Shown here one piece after another: positions 1 through 5,559 of a stretch of 5,559 bases of DNA (its first letter is position 1; each line of letters starts with the position of its first letter). Under the pieces are notes generated by a model. It saw only the letters and a list, made by a program, of their open reading frames with translations, had not been told where the DNA came from and ran no database searches. The translations under genes were made by a program, and so were the position numbers. The DNA is from Candidatus Peregrinibacteria bacterium (GTDB lineage Bacteria > Patescibacteriota > Gracilibacteria > UBA1369 > PNNO01), in NCBI GenBank assembly GCA_014728955.1, contig WJKT01000027.1, positions 1-5,559 of the forward strand, given 5' to 3'.

Positions 1-3000
1 AGCTCATTACCGCACCACGCCCTTATTGCAGACATAGACAAAGACACCGATGAAGACATCATTTATTCGTATGGCGGCAACGTTTATTTAAAAGAAAATT
101 ATAAACAGCCAAAAGACAGTATGTTCCTCATGTACAACGCGACAAATCCAACCGTCTACACCATCAATGACTTCTTGCCACACAGCAGTTCCGTACACGG
201 TTTTGAAACAACCTATGACTCGGGAACTTCAACCGATTTCAGCTGGGATGGAACTTCGGAAGGAACAAGAGCGGGGTATGAAATTGTATACAAAGACTCA
301 TTAAATGATATGGACAGTACCACATATACCCCTTCACACAAATTGGTCGTACTGGAAGATCTCGATACAACAACAACAATCGGTCGTATACACAATGACA
401 TTGAAATAACAGCCGTCGAAGGATCATTCACGGTTAACGGAGAATCTTCTTCATATTACGGCTTTAACGATACCATTACCACCGGTGAGGATACTGACAC
501 ACGTATTGTTATAACATTTACCGATAGTAGCCAAATCATACTCGGACCACAGACAAGCATAACCCTCCCGTCGTACGATCCCGGTAATTTTGAAACCATT
601 GTTCATTACGGAACGGCAGCATTTAAAAGCAATTTCTTTACCAATATTTTCTTACAAGAAGGTTCGCGGGTTATAAACGAAGAGGCAGATGTAGCCCTTG
701 AATACAGAAATGGTGATATCATCACCCTTGAGCAAGACAGTTACTTTTTCGCTTCCACAAAAAGCGAAGGTATCGGCTATGTTGACAGTCTCAACGGTAA
801 AGCTACGATTACAACTACTCCTCGTGACATAATCACTTCGGGTTCTATGATGCAAACACTACACCATGGTCATATCATCCATGTTATGGAAGATAGCGTC
901 TTTACTCTTACACCATCTGATAAAAACAAACAGATTTTCACGTTAAGTAAAAACGCCATTTTCCCTATTTCAACAAATTATGCACATGATCTCACCTTGC
1001 GCGTAGCATCCGGAAAAGTGGAAGTTATCGATACTCAATCAGACAAGCGTGTAGACAAGGAATTATCTGCCGGCATGCTCATTGACTTCGGCGATACCAT
1101 AACCATGCATGAAGGTTACAGTACCATCTCCTTTATCAATGGTGCACAAACTTATCTCGGCCCTTCAGACACCTTACAATTGGAAGAACTTGTCGACCCC
1201 GACAATCCTTTCGTTAGTGTTGATACCTCCGAAGGTAATTACTATGGACACATTTACTCTTTTGATGAGCAGGGCAACAGAAGCAATCCATCTGAAATTG
1301 AACTTTTTGCGCCACAATTATGTTCGGATAATCAAAAACCATATGCGGAAGCCGGGCCTTCCGAGAAAGAAGTTATTATCTATCAAACATTATCTCTTGA
1401 CGCTTCTCAATCATTCGATACGGAAGGAGACATCACCAGCTACTACCTCGATACCGATCCCGAAACGGACACTGACAATGACGGAGACAGCACAAATGAT
1501 GTAGACATAATTAATCAAACCAAAGACACCCCTTATTTTAAACTTGGTCCGTTTAATGAAGTTGGCACACACAATGTTGTATTGAACGTTTTGGACGAAT
1601 CTCAAAACCGAGGAAAACAGGCTCTTACCATTACAGTAATAATTCCGCAAATAACACTTGATAAAGCATCTGCCACAGAGCAGGTCATCACAGGATCAAT
1701 CGATCCCGCAGCTCAAGAAATCCCGATTGCTCTTATTCGAAATCGAGATGGTTTAAAAACACAATTAACAACAGATCGAGCGGATGAAAACGGTATGTAT
1801 ATAACCGATGAAGCCGGTAAATTTGCTATTGAAGACCTACTGTTTGACGACATATTAATTCTTCGTAATATAGATGGTGATACAGTAGCCGAAATTGACG
1901 ATGCAACAGGGCGAATCACTATTGTTGACGAACGCTATTACGTGGATATATTGGAAGCAATCCCTCCATCGATGCCGACACGTCTAGTGGTAAAAGAAAA
2001 AGCAACCGAACTTATTCTTTTGACAATCGTACTGATCCCCGATCAAAACACTGATGTTACAATTGATGACAATCAAACAAAGTACACCACAGAAACAGTA
2101 GTACCATTCGAAGGTGTACATATTAAAGACAGAAATACCAATGATACACTCACGCTACAAACCCTCCCTGCATCAGATCCAAACTTTACGGGAGCTGCTG
2201 AGCTTATCGACACATCGACAGACACTCGAATGTCTATTATTGACTCCGGTGGTAACGTCTATTTCTTCAATGAAAATCTTGATTTGCAAATGAAAGCTGC
2301 AGACCATAGTGATCCCCTCACTATAGAAATGCTTTATGACGGATCGGTTATTGCGGAAATGTATTTTGCCATTAATAATGATCGTTCGGCTGAAATCCTA
2401 ACTCGCGATGAATTTGGCCTTCCACCTGAAGGTGACAACATGTCTGATCAAGATAATGACGGCATGTCGGATTACTTTGAATTTATGTATGGATTTGATG
2501 CACGTAATCCTGGAGACGCTCTGCTCGACAGTGATGGAGACGGATTATCAAATCTTGAAGAATTCCGCTTGGGCACTAATCCACATAATACCGATTCCGA
2601 TAACGACGGGTACAGTGATAATGAAGAAGTTGCATTTGGTAAAGACCCCACACAGCCGGCACTATCACCATTTGACGATGTAACACCGGATCATCCATAT
2701 TACGACGCCATTTTGGATCTCTCGCAAAAAAACATATTACGAGCTACCAGCGAAAATGGTAACAGGTATTTTAATCCGGATACGTTTATCGCCAGAAAAG
2801 ATTTTACCGACATTATCTTAAAAATGCTTTGTATTATTCCACGAGCTGAAAGTTACCAACCACCATCTCTTTTCTCTGACATAGTATATTCGGAAACGGA
2901 TTATTACTTTGCAATTATAAAAGAAGCTGTTTATCAAGGCTTTATCACAGGATATTTGGGAGAAATTGATGCGGCAACAGGGCTTTCTCCATTTAAACCC

Positions 3001-3864
3001 GATATTAGCATTTCTCGAGCTGAAGCGGTAAAAATTGTATTAGAAGCCTTAGAAAAACAAAAAATCATCACTCTTCGAGGTATAACCGAAATTGATAATG
3101 CCCCATGGTATGAGCCGTATATGCAGATAGCACAAGATTTAAAACCGATATTGCTCGAAGAAAGCGCTGTTAATGAGACCTATATTGTTACGTCGGAAGA
3201 AGCCAGATCACCAAACAAGCCGATCACACGGGCGGAATTTGTTGCTATCGCAGATCGGGTACTTGAAGCGTTTGATTGTTATGATATTGATGATGACGGC
3301 GACGGCATGCCAAGTGTCTGGGAACTGGCAAACGGGCTCAATCCTCTTGATCCGAGTGATGCCACAAACGATCCCGATAACGAAGGGTTAATCAATCTGG
3401 ACGAATATCGTTTTGGCACCGATCCGTTTGATCCGGACACCGATGATGGCGGAACAAATGATAAGGATGAAGTTGATCACGGTACCAATCCGGTCAACTA
3501 TCCAGCCGATGATCCGTTTGATGATGACAACGACGGCCTGACAACAAAGGATGAACGAGAAATCTATAATACAGATCCCTTTGACCCGGATACCGATAAT
3601 GGTGGTATAATGGATGGAATGGAGGTTAACAGAGGAACCGATCCTCTTGACCCTTCAGACGACTTGTCTACTGTAGACACAGACCCGAGAAGTGGGCTTG
3701 AAGAAGGCATATACATTATAACCGAACCATGTAATTCATGTCCATGTATAGCAGCTATCGATCATAAAGCAGATTTGATACCGGGAGATATTTTCTTCGC
3801 TGTTATAGGAACATCCGACCTTTCTACCATATTCACCAAAAGTAATCAGCTTACCTATGAATAA
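1..3864 (+). CDS. Giant modular surface protein with FecR-like, PKD-like, calcium-repeat and SLH domains (5' end missing)
   Basis: The reading frame is open from base 1 to the TAA at 3862-3864, so the gene starts upstream; the ATG at 121 is only the first in-frame Met and interrupts an FG-GAP-like blade. Visible length is 1,287 residues, numbered from base 1. Order: FG-GAP/VCBS-like blade (about 7-36, IADIDKDTDEDI); fibronectin-III-like segment (59-121); FecR-like beta modules (127-397); fibronectin-like end strand (418-441, IYSFDEQGNRS); PKD-like domain (446-550) with an Asp-rich insert at 484-502; unassigned beta-rich region (551-810); TSP3-like repeats (811-886); three SLH domains (892-1090); TSP3-like repeats (1093-1221); and a C-terminal segment with CNSCPC at 1244-1249. 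Only six Cys occur, three of them in that cluster. Known family roles: SLH domains bind cell-wall polymers and Asp-rich repeats bind calcium. I infer an extracellular structural or adhesive protein; no catalytic motif is visible. It overlaps the next gene by 8 nt, which suggests co-translation. Confidence 0.9.
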   Translation, partial: SSLPHHALIADIDKDTDEDIIYSYGGNVYLKENYKQPKDSMFLMYNATNPTVYTINDFLPHSSSVHGFETTYDSGTSTDFSWDGTSEGTRAGYEIVYKDSLNDMDSTTYTPSHKLVVLEDLDTTTTIGRIHNDIEITAVEGSFTVNGESSSYYGFNDTITTGEDTDTRIVITFTDSSQIILGPQTSITLPSYDPGNFETIVHYGTAAFKSNFFTNIFLQEGSRVINEEADVALEYRNGDIITLEQDSYFFASTKSEGIGYVDSLNGKATITTTPRDIITSGSMMQTLHHGHIIHVMEDSVFTLTPSDKNKQIFTLSKNAIFPISTNYAHDLTLRVASGKVEVIDTQSDKRVDKELSAGMLIDFGDTITMHEGYSTISFINGAQTYLGPSDTLQLEELVDPDNPFVSVDTSEGNYYGHIYSFDEQGNRSNPSEIELFAPQLCSDNQKPYAEAGPSEKEVIIYQTLSLDASQSFDTEGDITSYYLDTDPETDTDNDGDSTNDVDIINQTKDTPYFKLGPFNEVGTHNVVLNVLDESQNRGKQALTITVIIPQITLDKASATEQVITGSIDPAAQEIPIALIRNRDGLKTQLTTDRADENGMYITDEAGKFAIEDLLFDDILILRNIDGDTVAEIDDATGRITIVDERYYVDILEAIPPSMPTRLVVKEKATELILLTIVLIPDQNTDVTIDDNQTKYTTETVVPFEGVHIKDRNTNDTLTLQTLPASDPNFTGAAELIDTSTDTRMSIIDSGGNVYFFNENLDLQMKAADHSDPLTIEMLYDGSVIAEMYFAINNDRSAEILTRDEFGLPPEGDNMSDQDNDGMSDYFEFMYGFDARNPGDALLDSDGDGLSNLEEFRLGTNPHNTDSDNDGYSDNEEVAFGKDPTQPALSPFDDVTPDHPYYDAILDLSQKNILRATSENGNRYFNPDTFIARKDFTDIILKMLCIIPRAESYQPPSLFSDIVYSETDYYFAIIKEAVYQGFITGYLGEIDAATGLSPFKPDISISRAEAVKIVLEALEKQKIITLRGITEIDNAPWYEPYMQIAQDLKPILLEESAVNETYIVTSEEARSPNKPITRAEFVAIADRVLEAFDCYDIDDDGDGMPSVWELANGLNPLDPSDATNDPDNEGLINLDEYRFGTDPFDPDTDDGGTNDKDEVDHGTNPVNYPADDPFDDDNDGLTTKDEREIYNTDPFDPDTDNGGIMDGMEVNRGTDPLDPSDDLSTVDTDPRSGLEEGIYIITEPCNSCPCIAAIDHKADLIPGDIFFAVIGTSDLSTIFTKSNQLTYE
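379..1191 (+). repeat. Array of FecR-like beta modules inside the giant surface protein
   Basis: Residues 127-397 contain diverged repeats of the FecR pattern: a G-x-V-type strand, then GD-x-I, then a short strand, then a xxLGPxxxL end. The first copy (127-197) has NDTITTGEDTDTRIVITF followed by ILGPQTSITL. The last (331-397) has LRVASGKVEV, IDFGDTITM and TYLGPSDTLQL. The stretches between them (198-257 with RNGDIITLEQDS, and 258-324) look like more degenerate copies. In Gram-negative bacteria FecR is a periplasmic sigma-factor regulator. Here the fold appears as a repeated extracellular beta module, so a regulatory role should not be assumed. The first and last copies are the safest; the middle two are tentative. 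Confidence 0.6.
1336..1650 (+). other. PKD-like (Ig-fold) domain with Asp-rich inserted loop
   Basis: Residues 446-550 carry the PKD hallmarks: KPYAEAG at the first strand, LSLDASQSFDTEGDI in the middle, and GPFNEVGTHNVVLNVLDES at the end. Between strands, residues 484-502 (bases 1450-1506) hold a run with nine Asp in 19 residues, including DTDNDGD, which resembles a calcium-binding loop. PKD domains are extracellular Ig-like spacers in surface proteins and secreted enzymes; here the role is presumably spacing or interaction. Confidence 0.7.
2431..2657 (+). repeat. Asp-rich calcium-binding repeats (thrombospondin type 3-like), first block
   Basis: Residues 811-886 contain three copies of a D-x-D-x-DG-x-SD/N-x-x-E-(E/F)-x-x-x-G pattern: DQDNDGMSDYFEF, DSDGDGLSNLEEF and DSDNDGYSDNEEV. 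Each is followed by a G-x-(N/D)P-type turn, as in GTNPHNTDSD. This is typical of TSP3-type or bacterial Asp-rich calcium-binding repeats. The block sits directly upstream of the SLH triplet and probably forms a calcium-rigidified linker. Confidence 0.85.
2674..3270 (+). repeat. Three S-layer homology (SLH) domains
   Basis: Residues 892-945, 958-1018 and 1032-1090 form three SLH-like units. SLH1 begins DDVTPDHPYYDAI and ends with FNPDTFIARKDFTDII. SLH2 begins FSDIVYSETDYYFAI, has the QGFITGYLG turn, and ends FKPDISISRAEAVKIVL. SLH3 begins APWYEPYMQIAQ and ends KPITRAEFVAIADRVLE. Three SLH units is the usual number for one cell-wall-polymer binding unit. The ITRAE motif is intact in SLH3, SRAE in SLH2 and changed to ARKD in SLH1. 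SLH3 lacks the usual GII-x-G turn and is polar and acidic there. The block is internal, flanked on both sides by calcium-type repeats. Confidence 0.88.
3277..3663 (+). repeat. Asp-rich calcium-binding repeats (TSP3-like), second block with a ~51-residue tandem duplication
   Basis: Residues 1093-1221 are Asp/Gly/Pro/Asn rich. After a half unit (DIDDDGDGMPSVWELANG) come two near-tandem copies of about 50-51 residues, bases 3370-3519 and 3520-3663. Each copy has DN(E/D)GL, then DPFDPDTD(D/N)GG, then a GT(N/D)P turn. The DPFDPDTDxGG core recurs at 3421-3453 and 3574-3606, exactly 153 nt apart, and is still similar in DNA, which points to fairly recent internal duplication or conversion. A calcium-binding, stiffened stalk after the SLH triplet is the likely role. 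Confidence 0.85.
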
Positions 3865-4411
3865 TAAAAAACTACTTACCATACTGTCTTGTGCCAGCAT
3901 CCTGTTATTTTCATCCGGAATCAGCACAGTGTTTGCACAGGAAACAGAATCGGATATGTCTACAAAAGACACCCAGTGCGTTAAAGAAATGCAACCGTTT
4001 ATGCAGGATAAAACGGCTGAATTCCGTGAATATCTCACACAACATTTTCAGAGTAAAAAGACCAACACTTCCCTGCTTGATCTTGCTCTGAAACGATTTG
4101 AGCTCTATAAAAAAGAACTTCGCGATAAATATAAAACATACTTTGCAGAAACCGGGAAAGCTATTTTTACCGAAACACACGACAACTTAACATGTAAAAA
4201 GAAAATGGATGAAGAAATTCAAACAATGGAATTACTTCTCAAAAGCTACTACAAACAAACATCAAATATCAAAACAAGCACTGCATATATGACAAAACTG
4301 CAGCAAATAAACAAAAAACTTGATGCATTAGTCTTTGACATTACTCAAATGTTAGGGAAATGGAAATCGCTCAAAAATCGTATTCCATGCTTTGTTAAAC
4401 AATGTTTATGA
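3857..4411 (+). CDS. Small secreted helical protein with four mature cysteines, function unknown
   Basis: 184 residues; I do not recognise the family. Residues 1-27 form a clear type I signal peptide: a basic start MNNKK, a hydrophobic core and a VFA|QE cleavage site. The mature part is lysine- and glutamate-rich and predicted by eye to be almost all alpha-helix, with likely coiled-coil stretches at about 75-100 and 115-170. Its cysteines are C41, C113, C178 and C183; the last two lie in PCFVKQCL at the extreme C-terminus, and after export the four could form two disulfides. The ATG at 3857 is chosen because it places the signal peptide at the N-terminus; it overlaps the upstream gene by 8 nt and has no Shine-Dalgarno motif, so translational coupling is likely. 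The TGA stop at 4409-4411 overlaps the next start. It may be a partner or assembly factor of the upstream surface protein; this is inferred from position only. Confidence 0.87.
   Translation: MNNKKLLTILSCASILLFSSGISTVFAQETESDMSTKDTQCVKEMQPFMQDKTAEFREYLTQHFQSKKTNTSLLDLALKRFELYKKELRDKYKTYFAETGKAIFTETHDNLTCKKKMDEEIQTMELLLKSYYKQTSNIKTSTAYMTKLQQINKKLDALVFDITQMLGKWKSLKNRIPCFVKQCL
4408..4411 (+). promoter_or_regulatory. ATGA stop/start overlap coupling two small secreted protein genes
   Basis: The ATG at 4408-4410 shares bases with the TGA at 4409-4411. No purine-rich ribosome-binding motif precedes it (the upstream bases are ttgttaaacaatgttt). Re-initiation by the terminating ribosome is the simplest way to start the downstream gene. 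A second in-frame ATG at 4402 would add only Met-Phe and give a 10-nt overlap. Confidence 0.65.
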
Positions 4412-5031
4412 CACATACTAAACCAAAACTAATACAAATTGTTCTTCTTGTTCTTACCATAAGTCTCTTTGTCGGCTATGCCTCAATTATTTCACGTGCC
4501 GATTCGGCAATAAATCCTTACGACACCCCGGACAAGACCGTTCAAGAGGTTGAAAAGTTCTATCATAAACGTATTAACGAAATATTTAATGCCAAATTAA
4601 CCCTTCTGAAAAAAGGAAAAGACGGGAACGGAACCGCTGAAATACCAGATAACGATGAATGTGCGGAAAATAATTACGGCACATATTGTCTTGCTATGAC
4701 CGCTGCCAAAGAATATGACCTTTACAGCTCAGCATTAAATAAAAGAAAAGCTGTTACCAACCCACAGAAAGGGGATACCATTGATCAACTGGCATTACGT
4801 ACTATCAGTGAACACAATGAAATAAAAAACGAACTTGATAGATCTAGAAAAGCCCTTGATATAGCTATAAAAACGTATGATGAATTGGCAGCTGCTCATC
4901 GTATGCATTTACAATACGAAAAAATTATTAAAAATATAACAAAATATAATAAAAAACTTATTGAATTCCGGGAAGAGGTTGAAAAATTACCCGGGAAATT
5001 CATTGACGCTACCACTACACAATGTACTTAA
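4408..5031 (+). CDS. Secreted or N-terminally anchored helical protein with Cys-pair loop, function unknown
   Basis: 207 residues from the ATG at 4408, or 209 from the in-frame ATG at 4402; the 4408 start gives the common 4-nt overlap. I do not recognise a named family. Residues about 6-29 are a hydrophobic export signal after a basic MTHTKPK; cleavage is plausible after SRA (A31), but an uncleaved anchor is possible. The mature part has a first helix (about 43-68), a Gly/Asn-rich turn, then C85 and C94 (CAENNYGTYC, C-x8-C) leading into a helix. A long charged helical or coiled-coil region follows (about 124-195), ending in LPGKFIDATTTQCT with C206 next to last. The C-x8-C pair could be a disulfide after export. 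The Cys-ending tail and the NKKL helix before it resemble the preceding gene product, so the two may be distant paralogues. There is no Shine-Dalgarno motif; the next gene starts 5 nt after the TAA. Membership in a surface-protein operon is inferred. Confidence 0.86.
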   Translation: MTHTKPKLIQIVLLVLTISLFVGYASIISRADSAINPYDTPDKTVQEVEKFYHKRINEIFNAKLTLLKKGKDGNGTAEIPDNDECAENNYGTYCLAMTAAKEYDLYSSALNKRKAVTNPQKGDTIDQLALRTISEHNEIKNELDRSRKALDIAIKTYDELAAAHRMHLQYEKIIKNITKYNKKLIEFREEVEKLPGKFIDATTTQCT

Positions 5032-5036
5032 ATTCC

Positions 5037-5559
5037 ATGAAAAAACTACTACGTTACATATTGCTTACATTTGTTTTCTCGCTTATTGGCGGGAATATAG
5101 CCCATGCAGCAACAAGTCCTGTTGATGAACTCATTGAAGAATTCAAAGACAAACCACAAACAGCTCTTGCACAAGATATGTATCTGGATATTTATAAAGA
5201 CATTAACGATAAACCTAAGGAGCAAGCAACAAAAAGCGTTTCAAATAAATACTCAATGACTGAAGATCAAATACATAAACTTACGCAAGAGGGAGATTTA
5301 TCGTCTATTATAAAAGATGATGAAAATGCTGATATCAACACAGTCCTTTTGCAATATCAGGCTATAGCAAACGATTATCAAAGCACTTTGGAAACGGAAA
5401 ACATTCGCAGTGAACTTACTATGGAGACAAAACCAAGCGAAGTATTTATGGACGGAGATACATCAAATTCGGAATTTGACATTTTATACGATCTTACGAT
5501 TATTGAGATCATTTTATTTAATGAAGCTTCAACGAGTGAATTTGGCGGACAATTCAATA
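5037..5559 (+). CDS. Exported acidic helical protein, 3' end missing, function unknown
   Basis: The frame from the ATG at 5037 stays open to the window edge, giving 174 complete codons; the stop lies beyond. The start is supported by an excellent signal peptide: MKKLLRY, then a hydrophobic core, then AHA|AT with cleavage after residue 24. The visible mature part is rich in Asp, Glu, Lys, Gln and Thr, has no cysteine (unlike both preceding products), and looks mainly helical. A hydrophobic patch near the end (about 151-161, DLTIIEIILF) is too short and interrupted by Glu to be a membrane segment; it could be a buried helix or strand. No catalytic motif or named family is seen. It begins 5 nt after the previous stop without a Shine-Dalgarno motif, so it is likely the fourth gene of the same transcript. 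The rest of the protein might change this view. Confidence 0.85.
   Translation, partial: MKKLLRYILLTFVFSLIGGNIAHAATSPVDELIEEFKDKPQTALAQDMYLDIYKDINDKPKEQATKSVSNKYSMTEDQIHKLTQEGDLSSIIKDDENADINTVLLQYQAIANDYQSTLETENIRSELTMETKPSEVFMDGDTSNSEFDILYDLTIIEIILFNEASTSEFGGQFN

Noticed and set aside
121..123. ATG at 121 as the true start of the large gene
   Set aside because: The frame is open upstream to base 1, the upstream residues read as an FG-GAP-like blade, and the ATG is followed by no signal peptide, as a surface protein would need.
213..431. Minus-strand open frames at 213-431, 652-855, 1411-1650 and 1713-1919
   Set aside because: All are antisense to the giant gene, short, and explained by its codon pattern; no homology-like features are visible.
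1109..1504. 131-codon + strand open frame inside the giant gene
   Set aside because: It lies wholly within a domain-rich coding region in another frame, and its translation shows no signal, domain or sensible composition.
3857..3940. Lipoprotein signal (Cys at residue 12) in the first small secreted protein
   Set aside because: The preceding residues (ILS) fit a lipobox poorly, the hydrophobic core would be too short, and a better type I cleavage site (VFA|Q) follows at residue 27.
3736..4180. Minus-strand open frames at 3736-4038 and 3911-4180, and the + frame at 3891-4091
   Set aside because: These are shadows of the giant gene's end and of the first small secreted gene, whose signal peptide and helical pattern make it the real frame.
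4963..5001. Imperfect inverted repeat GAATTCCGGG / CCCGGGAAATTC as a terminator
   Set aside because: It lies inside the third gene's coding sequence, has mismatched arms and a 17-nt loop, is not followed by a T-run, and the next gene begins only 5 nt after the stop.
5487..5520. Membrane segment in the fourth protein (ILYDLTIIEIILF)
   Set aside because: It is too short and contains Asp and Glu, so it is more likely a buried secondary-structure element.

Overview
The window is a gene-dense, AT-leaning stretch of bacterial DNA. It carries four genes on the + strand, head to tail, and both window edges cut a gene. There is essentially no intergenic space: the junctions are an 8-nt overlap, a 4-nt ATGA overlap and a 5-nt gap. 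I see no promoter, terminator, RNA gene, mobile element or CRISPR array.

Positions 1-3864 hold the 3' part of a very large modular surface protein; its start lies upstream of the window. In order, the visible 1,287 residues contain a partial FG-GAP/VCBS-like blade, a fibronectin-III-like segment and a run of FecR-like beta modules. A PKD-like domain with an Asp-rich inserted loop follows, then a long beta-rich region I cannot name. Next come Asp-rich calcium-binding repeats of thrombospondin-3 type, three S-layer homology (SLH) domains, more calcium-binding repeats and a short C-terminal segment with a CxxCxC cluster. Positions 3857-5559 hold three smaller genes, the last cut by the window edge. 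Each encodes an exported protein with an N-terminal signal peptide and a mostly helical, charged mature region. None matches a family I can name with confidence.

The likely reading is a cell-surface operon: a giant SLH/calcium-repeat protein co-translated with small secreted helical proteins. Two of the small proteins share a Cys-ending C-terminus and may be distant paralogues.

The organism looks like a bacterium with an S-layer-type surface. The compact layout, absence of Shine-Dalgarno motifs, and giant FecR/PKD/TSP3/SLH protein followed by small coiled-coil secreted proteins remind me of candidate-phyla-radiation (Patescibacteria) genomes, Peregrinibacteria in particular. This is inference from style, not from a marker gene. 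UGA reads as stop here, which argues against the UGA=Gly code of Gracilibacteria/Absconditabacteria.
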